A stretch of DNA of 64,000 bases from Collinsella aerofaciens. Its GTDB lineage: Bacteria > Actinomycetota > Coriobacteriia > Coriobacteriales > Coriobacteriaceae. The notes beneath the pieces were generated by a model that ran no database searches, was not told where the DNA came from, and saw nothing but the letters and a program-made list of their open reading frames with translations. The position numbers and the translations under genes are program-made. Shown in pieces: positions 10,201-18,388 of the stretch (positions are counted from its first letter, which is position 1; each line of letters begins with the position of its first letter). The stretch is taken from positions 39,677 through 103,676 of the forward strand of contig NZ_JADMOP010000006.1 of NCBI RefSeq assembly GCF_015558785.1, given 5' to 3'.

Positions 10201-10734
10201 GGCGAGCTTGCGACGCATGACCGCGAGCTCGTCCATGCGCGCGTCCGAAAGATCGGAAAGCGCCGCCACAAGGCTCGGGCTCGTGGGGACGGGCGCCGGG
10301 AAGGGAAAGTTGGGGTTGACCGCAGATGCGGTGGGCGCGGAGCGCGTGGGCTGCTTGGACTGTGCGGGCGGTACTGTAAACGTGCGGACCGGCGTGCGCA
10401 AACCCTCGACGGGCTCGGCGCCACTGGCATCCAGATACGCCAGCGCCGTGGCGATGGCGTGCTTGCACATGCCGGAATAGCGGAAGGCGGCGGGGCAATC
10501 GCAGTCGTAGTCGATAACCTCGTGCTCGTCCATGTCGAGCGCCACGTGCGTCTTGTACAGGTCGCCGCGCGAGCCGCGCACCGAGCCCTCGATGTTCACG
10601 TTTTTGGAGAAGCGCGAGCCGGAGTCCTCAAACGACAGCACGGCACCGTTGAGCATGAGCGAACGCCCCTTCATAAAGGTGCCGCTCAACGCCGCCTCTT
10701 TGCGAAGCGCCTGCACAAACGTCCCCTGTGCCAT
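7261..10734 (-). CDS. SNF2-family helicase with N-terminal SWIM zinc finger
   Basis: The 1157-residue SF2 DNA translocase has a SWIM zinc finger near residues 75-95 (DCDCPAAF..MCKHAIA). The ATPase core follows: Walker A ADDMGLGKTLQM near 715, box II DEAQYIKNP near 816, LTGTPIENRLSELW, and the C-terminal helicase lobe ending with DRAHRIGQQ near 1098. It probably remodels protein-DNA complexes during repair or transcription. The ATG at 10734 is preceded by GGAGGAAG; an upstream TTG (10764) is weaker. It lies 38 bases after dnaE and is probably cotranscribed. Confidence 0.95.
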   Translation of the reverse strand: MAQGTFVQALRKEAALSGTFMKGRSLMLNGAVLSFEDSGSRFSKNVNIEGSVRGSRGDLYKTHVALDMDEHEVIDYDCDCPAAFRYSGMCKHAIATALAYLDASGAEPVEGLRTPVRTFTVPPAQSKQPTRSAPTASAVNPNFPFPAPVPTSPSLVAALSDLSDARMDELAVMRRKLASTIDPDAPKAVLEPSLVPYYNPLFADRFNWALEFRIRSGSVSYVVKDIDGMADAYVRGGTFSYGKKLTFAHVPEAFDDVSTKLLDFIAMTVAYLGDITSSRSASYDFVRNGFVAERQLPISEHSIVSVLDLLCGRTMSFEPAWSRGTTTHRAYEVAVEPSPQGEGEVPAKRPPLLAAKIAPAAGGSYDLRLPADTYCFVAGDAAYLVDTRRARRTDTAFAQHAAPFLSHLLPCRMPVHIAADQVGEFCRMALPILRDYTDLTAPAVLDAVAPEPSFAMAIGVDDGLVTCKITVAYGDWSADLFSLGAPGSPFEEQRPGVPPRDTLAEFRVMDTAALYFDFREGGLAFEERDDESLFHLLTEGLSALSELGEVMLSDRLRQISVRPAPKLSVRATVKSNLLDVELGASGLSAADLAIYLDSYKRHQTFARLTSGDIIRLDEGARAAFGLAEDLGVDAVDLLDGVSLPASSTLFVDSMLARTPALEADRDAAFRRTVERLDTLGKMDFTVPASLKATLRGYQVDGYQWLGSLEHLGLGGILADDMGLGKTLQMIAHVLARVEAGDIKPTLVVCPASLVYNWTAELERFAPSLDVCAIVGAKAQRRVQIAGVAEHNVVVTSYDLMRRDIDEYVEQNFARVVLDEAQYIKNPLTQVARAAKRLPAGVRFALTGTPIENRLSELWSIFDFLMPGLLGTRESFAKRFESPVEHSEGDSAARLQALVSPFVLRRVKEDVVADLPEKIEDTVVAQLAGEQRKLYLANQDRIAQQVQHREASEFKKDKLKVLAELTKLRQICCDPRLHYEDYKAGSAKLDTCMELVHGALDGGHRILLFSQFTGMLDIIGKRLAKEDIAFLKLTGASSKESRAKMVAQFQAGEVPVFLISLKAGGVGLNLTAADVVIHYDPWWNVAAQDQATDRAHRIGQQHTVTVYKLIAKDTIEERIMQMQESKRDLVNSVLGGDGISSALFTREDVLALLGGDGR

Positions 10735-10772
10735 CACTTCCTCCAATCTCGCGCGGACCAGCAAGGTCGCCC

Positions 10773-13700
10773 TTAGATCACCGTCACGCGACCCTGGTTA
10801 CCCACGATGGCTTTTGCCTCTGCCAACAGCGGAATCGAGCGTGCGTTGACCTTGGCCGGCACCTCGGCACGCAGCACACGCCCGTCCACCTGCTCGATAA
10901 AGATCTCCACGCGGTCGCCGCCCGGGTTTGCGGTAAGCACCGTGGCAAGACGCGCCATATTGCCCTGGCTAAAGCGGCTGTTGGGCACCATGACCTCAAA
11001 CACCTTGGGCTTGTTGTTCTCCTCGTTAAGCTCAAGCGGCACGATCTCCTGCGCGATGATCTGGTCGCCGCGGTCCGAGCGCTCAAGCTTGCCCTTAATG
11101 CGCACAAACGCATCGGACAGCTGCGCGCCGGTCTCGGGATCGACCTCGCCGTACAGGTACCCCTCGGCCTCCTTGTAGGTCTTGGGGAACACCACGACCG
11201 TGGCCTCACCTTCCATGTCCTCGAGCTGCACGATGCCCATGGGGTCGCCGTTTTTGGTCACGCGCTTGGACACGCTCGAGACCATACCGGCCCACCACAG
11301 CGCCTTGCCCTCGGGAATCTCCTGGTTGATGGTACCGCCCGTAGGGTTTTGCACCTCGTAACCGGTGTCGATCTGCGAGAACGAGAAGTCGCGCGCCTTG
11401 GCTAGCGCATACTCAAACGGGCGCAGCGGGTGGTCCGAGACATAGATGCCCAGAACCTCCTTCTCCTGGCTCAGCTTAAGGTGGCGGTCCCACTCCTGGC
11501 CGTCCGGATCGGGCACGCTCACCTCAAAGCCCGAGCCCTCAACGTCGCCGAACATATCGAAGAACGACGTCTGGCCGCTCGCGCGATCCTTTTGGCGCTT
11601 CACGGCGGCATCGATGATGTTCTCGGGGTTGTTCTTATCCACAAAGTGCATCATCTGGCGACGCGGATACCCCGTGGAGTCGAAGGCGCCTGCCTTGATG
11701 AGCGATTCGATCACGCGACGGTTGGCCTGGCTCGAGTCCACGCGCTCGACAAAGTCGTGCAGCGTCTTAAACGGGCCGCCCGCCTCGCGCTCGGCGATAA
11801 TCGCCTGCGCCACGCCAGTGCCCACGCCGCGGATGCCGGCCAGACCAAAGCGCACGCCCTCCTTGGTAGCCGTGAACTCGGTACCGGACTCGTTGACATC
11901 TGGCGACAGCACGGGGATGCCGTCGTGGCGGCACGCCGAGACGTAATGAACGATCTTGTCGGTCTTGCCCGTGTAGGACGTCAGAACGGCCGCCATGTAC
12001 TCGTGCGGATAGTGCGCCTTGAGCCACGCCGTCTGCATAACCAGGATGGCGTAGCCGGCGGAGTGCGACTTGTTAAAGGCGTAAGACGCGAACTCGAGAA
12101 CATCGTCCCAAATCTTCTGGGCGACCTCGCGCGTGTAGTTGTTCTTGATAGCACCGTTCATCCAGTGGTCGTAGGTGGTCTCGTCCGAGCCATCCTCCCA
12201 GTGGAGCACCGTCGACGTGAGCAGCTTGATCTTTTTCTTAGCCACGGGCTTACGGATACGCGAGTCCGATTCGCCCTTGGAGAAGCCGCACATCTCGACG
12301 GAGATGAGCATAACCTGCTCCTGGTAGACCATGGTGCCGTAGGTTTCGCCCAGGATGTCGTCCAGGCGGTCGTCGTAGGAGACGGCCGGCTCCTTGCCGT
12401 TCATACGGTTGATGTAGGACGAAACCATGCCGGCGCCCAGCGGGCCCGGGCGGTACAGAGCGATCAATGCCACGACGTGCTTGTATTCGGTGGGTTTCAT
12501 GTTCTTGATCGTGGCCGTCATGCCGGCGGACTCGACCTGGAAGACGCCGGCGGTGTGGCCGGAGCCCATGAGCTTAAAGATCTCGGGATCGTCAAAGGGA
12601 ATCTCTTCCTCTTTGATGTCGATGCCGAAGTTCTTCTTGATGTTTGCCTTAGCCTTGGAGATAACCGTCAGCGTGCGCAGGCCCAGGAAGTCCATCTTGA
12701 GCAGGCCCATGTCGGCAACGGTATGGCCCTCGTACTGGGTAATCTCGACGCCGCCCTTGGTGTCGAGCTTGGTGGGCACATGCTCGTTGACGGGGTCGCG
12801 GCAGATCAGAACGGCGCACGCGTGCACGCCCTCGCCACGGGTGAGGCCCTCAATCGAGAGCGCCGTGTCGATGATGCGGCGGGCGTCGTCGTCCTTTTTA
12901 TAGGCCTCGGCAAAGTCGGGGTTAAACAGATCCTCTTTGCCGGGTTGTTTTTCGAGCACCTGCTTGAGCTTGACCTTGGGGTCGCTCGAGACCATCTTGG
13001 ACAGGCGCTGGCCCATGTAGACCGGGTAGTCCAGGACGCGCGCGGCGTCGTTGATGGCCTGCTTGGCCTTAATGGTCGAGTAGGTGATGACGTGGGTGAC
13101 CTTCTCGGGGCCGTAGAGCTGGCGAACGTGCTCCACGACCTCGAGGCGCCGCTCATCGTCGAAGTCCATATCGATATCGGGCATCTCGGTACGCTGCGGG
13201 GACAGGAACCTCTCGAACATCAGGCCGTTCTCGAGCGGGTCGAACGCGGTGATGTTCATGGCGTAGGCGACGATAGCGCCGGCGGCCGAGCCACGGCCGG
13301 GGCCGACGCCGATGCCGTTGTCCTTGGCCCATTGCACGTACTCGGCGACGATCAAGAAGTAGGCGGCAAAGCCCTTGTCGCAGATGACCTTGTATTCGTA
13401 CTCAAAGCGCTCTTTGATGTTGACGCCGCCGATCTCGCGCGTGGCCCAGTCGTCACCGTAGTGCTGACGCAGGCCTTTCTCGCACTCGCGGCGGAACTGG
13501 CTCTCGTGCGTCTCTCCGGGATCGAGCAACGGGAAGCGCGGCAGGATGATAGAGTCCCAGTCCAGCTCAACGTAGCACTTGTCGGCGATCTCGAGCGTGT
13601 TGTCGCAGGCCTCGGGGCAATACGGGAACATCGCCCGCATCTCCTCCTCGGTCTTCATGTAAAACTCCGAGCCGGTCATGCGCATGCGGTTGGGGTCATC

Positions 13701-14576
13701 GACCTTGGCGTTCATGCCAATACACATGATGACGTCCTGCACGGGCGCATCCTCGCGGCGCAGGTAGTGGAAGTCGTTGGTGGCGATGACCTTGACGCCC
13801 ACCTGCTTGGCGATATCGATGAGCGTGCGGTCCATCTGCTCGTCGGTCAGGCCGTTGTCGGTGGTGATGCCATGTTCCTGGATCTCGATGTAGAAGTCGC
13901 CGGGGTCGAAGGTATCGCGGAAGGTCTCGGCCCACTTGATGGCGCCCTCCATGTCACCGCGGTCGATGTATTTGGGGATGATGCCCGCGATGCAGGCGCT
14001 CGTGCAGATCATGCCCTTGGCGTGGCGGCGTAGGTTGTCGAGCGTCACGCGCGGCTTGTAGTAAAAGCCCTGCACGGCGGCCTCGGAAACCGTCTGCATC
14101 AGGTTGACGTAGCCTTCCTGGTCTTTGGCCAGAAGGATCATGTGGTAGAGCTCTGGCTTGTGGTCGCGGGCAAGGGTCTCGTCCGGCGTAAAGTAGACCT
14201 CGCAGCCAAAGATGGGCTTGATGACCAGAGGCGGCTTGAGCTCGTCGATATTGCCCTTCTCGTCCCACATGGCCATGTCCTTCACATACTGGGCATGCTC
14301 GCGCGGGTTTTCCTCGGGGTCGGGCTCCACCAGCTCGTCGCGGCGGTCCTTTTCCAAGAAGGCCTTGTCGTGGCTCCAGGTTTTGTACTCGGGCGTGTTG
14401 TGATTGACGGCGTCGCAGGCCAGCGCCAGGTCGGGCACGCCATACATGTAGCCGTGGTCGGTAATGGCCACGGCGGGCATGCCAAGTTCAACGGCACGAT
14501 TGACCATATCCTGGATACGGGTTGCACCGTCGAGCATGGAGAAAACAGTGTGATTGTGCAGATGGACGAATGCCAT
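10773..14576 (-). CDS. dnaE: DNA polymerase III alpha subunit
   Basis: Replicative C-family polymerase of 1267 residues. It opens with the PHP domain (VHLHNHTVFSMLDG at residues 4-17). The catalytic Asp cluster MPDIDMDFDDERR is near residue 465, followed by the fingers and helix-hairpin-helix region, and an OB fold near residue 1120 (IVQLEDMEGEATVVVF). ATG at 14576 with GGAGC upstream. A 63-bp palindrome separates it from addA upstream, and the SNF2 gene follows. Confidence 0.98.
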   Translation of the reverse strand: MAFVHLHNHTVFSMLDGATRIQDMVNRAVELGMPAVAITDHGYMYGVPDLALACDAVNHNTPEYKTWSHDKAFLEKDRRDELVEPDPEENPREHAQYVKDMAMWDEKGNIDELKPPLVIKPIFGCEVYFTPDETLARDHKPELYHMILLAKDQEGYVNLMQTVSEAAVQGFYYKPRVTLDNLRRHAKGMICTSACIAGIIPKYIDRGDMEGAIKWAETFRDTFDPGDFYIEIQEHGITTDNGLTDEQMDRTLIDIAKQVGVKVIATNDFHYLRREDAPVQDVIMCIGMNAKVDDPNRMRMTGSEFYMKTEEEMRAMFPYCPEACDNTLEIADKCYVELDWDSIILPRFPLLDPGETHESQFRRECEKGLRQHYGDDWATREIGGVNIKERFEYEYKVICDKGFAAYFLIVAEYVQWAKDNGIGVGPGRGSAAGAIVAYAMNITAFDPLENGLMFERFLSPQRTEMPDIDMDFDDERRLEVVEHVRQLYGPEKVTHVITYSTIKAKQAINDAARVLDYPVYMGQRLSKMVSSDPKVKLKQVLEKQPGKEDLFNPDFAEAYKKDDDARRIIDTALSIEGLTRGEGVHACAVLICRDPVNEHVPTKLDTKGGVEITQYEGHTVADMGLLKMDFLGLRTLTVISKAKANIKKNFGIDIKEEEIPFDDPEIFKLMGSGHTAGVFQVESAGMTATIKNMKPTEYKHVVALIALYRPGPLGAGMVSSYINRMNGKEPAVSYDDRLDDILGETYGTMVYQEQVMLISVEMCGFSKGESDSRIRKPVAKKKIKLLTSTVLHWEDGSDETTYDHWMNGAIKNNYTREVAQKIWDDVLEFASYAFNKSHSAGYAILVMQTAWLKAHYPHEYMAAVLTSYTGKTDKIVHYVSACRHDGIPVLSPDVNESGTEFTATKEGVRFGLAGIRGVGTGVAQAIIAEREAGGPFKTLHDFVERVDSSQANRRVIESLIKAGAFDSTGYPRRQMMHFVDKNNPENIIDAAVKRQKDRASGQTSFFDMFGDVEGSGFEVSVPDPDGQEWDRHLKLSQEKEVLGIYVSDHPLRPFEYALAKARDFSFSQIDTGYEVQNPTGGTINQEIPEGKALWWAGMVSSVSKRVTKNGDPMGIVQLEDMEGEATVVVFPKTYKEAEGYLYGEVDPETGAQLSDAFVRIKGKLERSDRGDQIIAQEIVPLELNEENNKPKVFEVMVPNSRFSQGNMARLATVLTANPGGDRVEIFIEQVDGRVLRAEVPAKVNARSIPLLAEAKAIVGNQGRVTVI

Positions 14577-14677
14577 GTGATGAGCTCCGATGCGGGTTCG
14601 TGTTCTGACTGAACGATTTTACCGCACGGCGCGGACGGCACCCGAACCTAGCCAAACCAACACGGCTCCTCTTGCAG

Positions 14678-14740
14678 TTGCGGTGAAATGCGGACTGTTT
14701 GGCGGCTTTTTTGGCCAAAACAGTCCGTATTCCACCGCAA
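14678..14740. repeat. 63-bp palindrome family, copy 1 (addA-dnaE gap)
   Basis: Arms of 23 nt (starting TTGCGGTGAAATGCGGAC) flank a 17-nt centre, 63 bp in all. The right arm differs from a perfect complement at two positions. Copies 2 and 3 at 25756-25818 and 50756-50818 have exactly the same 23-17-23 geometry. Confidence 0.95.
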
Positions 14741-14752
14741 GTTATCTGAGGG

Positions 14753-17700
14753 CTAGAGATTGTAGGTGACTACTTGAGGTTCGGCGGGTTCGACGAAGAT
14801 GGCTGGATTCGTCTGCTCCACGCGAACGAACTTGACCGTCACCGCCTCAACGCCCGCCTTGTGCAACACGTCGGCGTAGACGCGCGCCTGCAGGGCGTGC
14901 TTCTCGAGCAGCTGTTCCGGCGTCTCATCCGGCGTGCCACCCGTCTTGTAATCAATGACCAGGGCGCGCGACGGATCGGCCGGGTCGGTGGCCAGTGCAT
15001 CGATGGCGCCTTCGGCATATGCACCGTAGCGGGCGATGTCCTCGTCCTCGCAGCCCAGCGAAAAGAACGGCACCTCGGCGCGAACGCACGGCCACGCGAG
15101 CAGGTCGGCACGAACAGCCGACTTGAGCCAGCGGTTCAGGGCAACGTCGAAGCGTTCGCGCTGCTCCGGCGTCAGGCGCCACAGACGCGCCAGTGCATCG
15201 GCGCGCGCAGCGGGCAACGCGTCGGCACCCATCTCGATGAGCCACTGGCAGGCGGCGTGGAACGCCGAGCCCAGCGCCATGGGGTTGCCGGCGGGCTCAA
15301 CGACGGCCACGTCCGCATCGGCCATCTCCGAGCCATCCGACTCTGCATCATCGCCAGCCTCGTCCATGGGCACGTGCGCCTCGGCGGCACGGTCCTCGGA
15401 CTCGGCATGCAGCGCCGCGGCAATTGACGAGTAGCTGTACGAATCGCGCTCCGGATACGGGCAGGTGCCCATGCGCACGCCCACCGCCTGGGGATACACG
15501 AGCTCAAACGCATCGGGCTCGGGGTCGGCAGGACCGGGAACGGCGGCGCGGGCATCTGCACCGGCACCCTCCGGCTCCGCATCGCCGCGGACAAGCCTGC
15601 CCTCGGCATCCAGCGAAGCGTTTGCCTCAAACGCCTGCTCGCCAAAGGTAAAGTCCGTGAGCGAAATGAGCTCGTAGTCGCCCGGCTGGGAGTTGTCGAA
15701 CACCAGGCGGTCGCTATCGAGCTGCGGCGTGTCCAGAGCGTCGGTCGGCAAAATACGGCGCAGCACGTCGTAGGTCAGATCCGTCTCGACATCGAAGGTC
15801 GGCGCCGTCACCTTGCCACGGCTCACACCGGCATCCATCGCCAGAATGACCAGCTCGCGTGCTCGCGTCATGGCGACATAGAGCAGGCGGGCCCGCTCCT
15901 CGAGCGAGAGCTGCAGGTCGTCGTTGCGCAGGCGAGCAAATGCCTCGGCGGGAGAACCCGTCGCACAAACGTCCTCCATGAGCTCCGGCGGCAGCCACAG
16001 CGACGTGCCCTTGCCCTTAAACGCATGCTCAAACTGCTTTTTGACGTCGTCGCCCTTCACAAAGGTTCCGTCGGCGAGCTTAACGCCGTCGAAGCGTGCC
16101 GGCAGTGCCACGACCTGCGCTCCGCCATCGACGCGACCCATCTGTGCCGCACCCGAGGACTTACGCACGCCAAAGCACTCGGCGACCGCCACGACCGGAT
16201 ATTCCAGACCCTTGGAGGCATGCACCGTCATGATGCGTACCGCGCCGTCACCCTCCTCGTTGAGCGCGCCCGGGGCCTCCTTGCCCGCCAAGAAGCGGTC
16301 GAAGGCCAGCGCGATGGAACGCGGCGAGTTGCCGAACTCGGCCTCAGCCTCAGCCACGGCGTCGAGCGCCTTGAGCACGTTGGCGGCAATGGCCTTGCCC
16401 TCGGGGCCGCGCTGCGCCAGGCGCACAAACCAGCCGGAGGCGTTGACCACGTCGCGCGCGATGGCGGCGAACGAATCGCGGCCCGCGCGACGAAGCGCAT
16501 ACCGCAGCACCTCGCGGGCGCGCTTCACAAGCGGCAAGTCTTGCAAACCCGGCACGTCGGAATCGCTCATGATGCCCATGTCGATATTCCGGCGCGAGGT
16601 CTCCCCTGTCTCGCTATCGAGCTTGGTCGCCAGCGCCAGGAACTCCTGAGCGCCGAGCGCAAACATCGGCGAGGCGAGCAGCGGCATAAGGCCCCGCGCC
16701 GTATCGGCCGGATTGGCGAGCGCACAAACCAGGGCGCGCACCGTCTGCACCTCGGCTGCTTGGGCAAAGACCGAGCCGCCCGCGATGACGCAGTCGAGCC
16801 CCTGATCGCGGAAGGCCTGGGCGTAGACGTCGGCGTTGGTCATGCGGCCCAGCAGCAGTACCATGCCGCCCTGGGGCTGGCCGGCATCGGCAAGCGCGCG
16901 GAAGCGCTCGGCGATCGCACGGGCCTTGGCCTGTGTGCGCTCCTGCATACTACCGCCGGCAACAAAGAGGGCCTGGCGGCGCGAGGCGTCCGCCACCAGC
17001 GTGTCCTTGCGGCCGTCGCTCGCCTCAAGATCCAAAAAGCCCTGCATCAGGCCGCCGTCATCGCCGTCGAAGACGCGCGCCACGTAACGCAGCACCTCGT
17101 CATGGCTGCGGAAGTTGCGCACGAGTTTAACGAGTTCGCCGGCAGGGGCATCGGCCACGGCAGTCGCCTCGGACGCGGCAGACGAGCCCACCTTGCGCTC
17201 CTGGCGGCGAAACACCTCGACCTCGGCGCCACGGAAGCGGTAGATCGACTGCTGCGCATCGCCCACGGTGCACAGCGCGCGCTCCCCCGCGCCCGTCAGA
17301 TAGCGAATCAAATCGACCTGCATCTGATCGGTATCCTGGAACTCATCGATCATGACCATCTTAAAGCGGCCCTCGTACGCAGCACGGATGGCTGGGTAAT
17401 CGCGCAGGGCCTCGTAGGCCATACGCAGCAGGTCGTTATTATCGAGGGCGGACTGGGCAGCCTTCAATGCGCGATACTCCGCCTCTACGGCACGGGCGAG
17501 CCCCACCAGCGCATCGAGCGCCGAACCGCCGCAGGCAAGCACGATATTGATAAACGCATCAGCCGCCTCGGCCTTGAGTAGCTCCACCTGCTCCTTAGGA
17601 AACGCCTTGCTCGCGCGCGGCATGGTGCACGACATCATAAGTCGCGCCGCATCGGCCATGGTCTTGCCGCTCGCCTCAAACGCATCGATGGCATCGAGCG

Positions 17701-18385
17701 CCACCTGCGCTTTCTCGGTCGCGGCCTTGCTTGCGCCCAGCGCCGCACGATAGGCATCGGCGAGTGCCGAGGTATCGGCCTGGCCGCGCGCCACGCGCAC
17801 GTCGTCCATGCCGCCCGGCAACTGGCTCGACAGCTCCAGCAGCTCGCGCACCAGGCCCTTAATGGTCGTGCCGGTACCAAACGGCCCGCCCTCGCCCGCC
17901 ATGGGATACCAGGCGTAAAGGGCCTTGAGCGAGGCGGCGAGCTCGGGGGCGGCATCGGGTGCCGTCGCGCGGGCCAGCACATGCTCAACAGCCTGGTCCA
18001 TAAGCTCGTCGGTATCGGTGAGCACCGTGAACTCGGGATCGATGCCCAGCTCCAACGCGTGTGCGCGCAGGATGCGCGAGCACATGCCGTGAATGGTCGA
18101 AATCCACGCGTCGTCGACGGTCAGTGCTTCCTCGTCCATGCCCTCGTCGATAAGCGCACGGCGCACGCGGTCGCGAATCTCGGCCGCGGCATCTTTGGTA
18201 AAGGTAATGGCGAGCACCTGGTCCAGATGCTCAACGAACGGACCGGATTCGGGCGAGAGCGCATAGACGATGCGGCGCGTGAGGGTAAAGGTCTTACCCG
18301 AACCGGCGCCCGCCGAGACAAACAGCGGGCGGTCGAGCGTTTTGACAATCTGCAGCTGTTGCGGCATCAAAGTCGAAAGATCCAT
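14753..18385 (-). CDS. addA: AddA-type helicase-nuclease subunit
   Basis: UvrD-family helicase and nuclease of 1210 residues, the motor subunit of the AddAB complex that processes double-strand breaks for recombination. Walker A SAGAGSGKTFTL is at residues 24-35, box II VIDEFQDTD near 347, and motif MTVHASKGLEYPV near 722. The C-terminal PD-(D/E)XK nuclease has VIDYKTGG near 1145. A low-complexity acidic stretch lies before the nuclease. The ATG at 18385 is three bases after addB, with GGAGGG upstream. Confidence 0.93.
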   Translation of the reverse strand: MDLSTLMPQQLQIVKTLDRPLFVSAGAGSGKTFTLTRRIVYALSPESGPFVEHLDQVLAITFTKDAAAEIRDRVRRALIDEGMDEEALTVDDAWISTIHGMCSRILRAHALELGIDPEFTVLTDTDELMDQAVEHVLARATAPDAAPELAASLKALYAWYPMAGEGGPFGTGTTIKGLVRELLELSSQLPGGMDDVRVARGQADTSALADAYRAALGASKAATEKAQVALDAIDAFEASGKTMADAARLMMSCTMPRASKAFPKEQVELLKAEAADAFINIVLACGGSALDALVGLARAVEAEYRALKAAQSALDNNDLLRMAYEALRDYPAIRAAYEGRFKMVMIDEFQDTDQMQVDLIRYLTGAGERALCTVGDAQQSIYRFRGAEVEVFRRQERKVGSSAASEATAVADAPAGELVKLVRNFRSHDEVLRYVARVFDGDDGGLMQGFLDLEASDGRKDTLVADASRRQALFVAGGSMQERTQAKARAIAERFRALADAGQPQGGMVLLLGRMTNADVYAQAFRDQGLDCVIAGGSVFAQAAEVQTVRALVCALANPADTARGLMPLLASPMFALGAQEFLALATKLDSETGETSRRNIDMGIMSDSDVPGLQDLPLVKRAREVLRYALRRAGRDSFAAIARDVVNASGWFVRLAQRGPEGKAIAANVLKALDAVAEAEAEFGNSPRSIALAFDRFLAGKEAPGALNEEGDGAVRIMTVHASKGLEYPVVAVAECFGVRKSSGAAQMGRVDGGAQVVALPARFDGVKLADGTFVKGDDVKKQFEHAFKGKGTSLWLPPELMEDVCATGSPAEAFARLRNDDLQLSLEERARLLYVAMTRARELVILAMDAGVSRGKVTAPTFDVETDLTYDVLRRILPTDALDTPQLDSDRLVFDNSQPGDYELISLTDFTFGEQAFEANASLDAEGRLVRGDAEPEGAGADARAAVPGPADPEPDAFELVYPQAVGVRMGTCPYPERDSYSYSSIAAALHAESEDRAAEAHVPMDEAGDDAESDGSEMADADVAVVEPAGNPMALGSAFHAACQWLIEMGADALPAARADALARLWRLTPEQRERFDVALNRWLKSAVRADLLAWPCVRAEVPFFSLGCEDEDIARYGAYAEGAIDALATDPADPSRALVIDYKTGGTPDETPEQLLEKHALQARVYADVLHKAGVEAVTVKFVRVEQTNPAIFVEPAEPQVVTYNL

Positions 18386-18388
18386 GGT

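Noticed and set aside
11430..14033. 867-codon open frame opposite dnaE
   Set aside because: Antisense shadow of an unmistakable polymerase gene.
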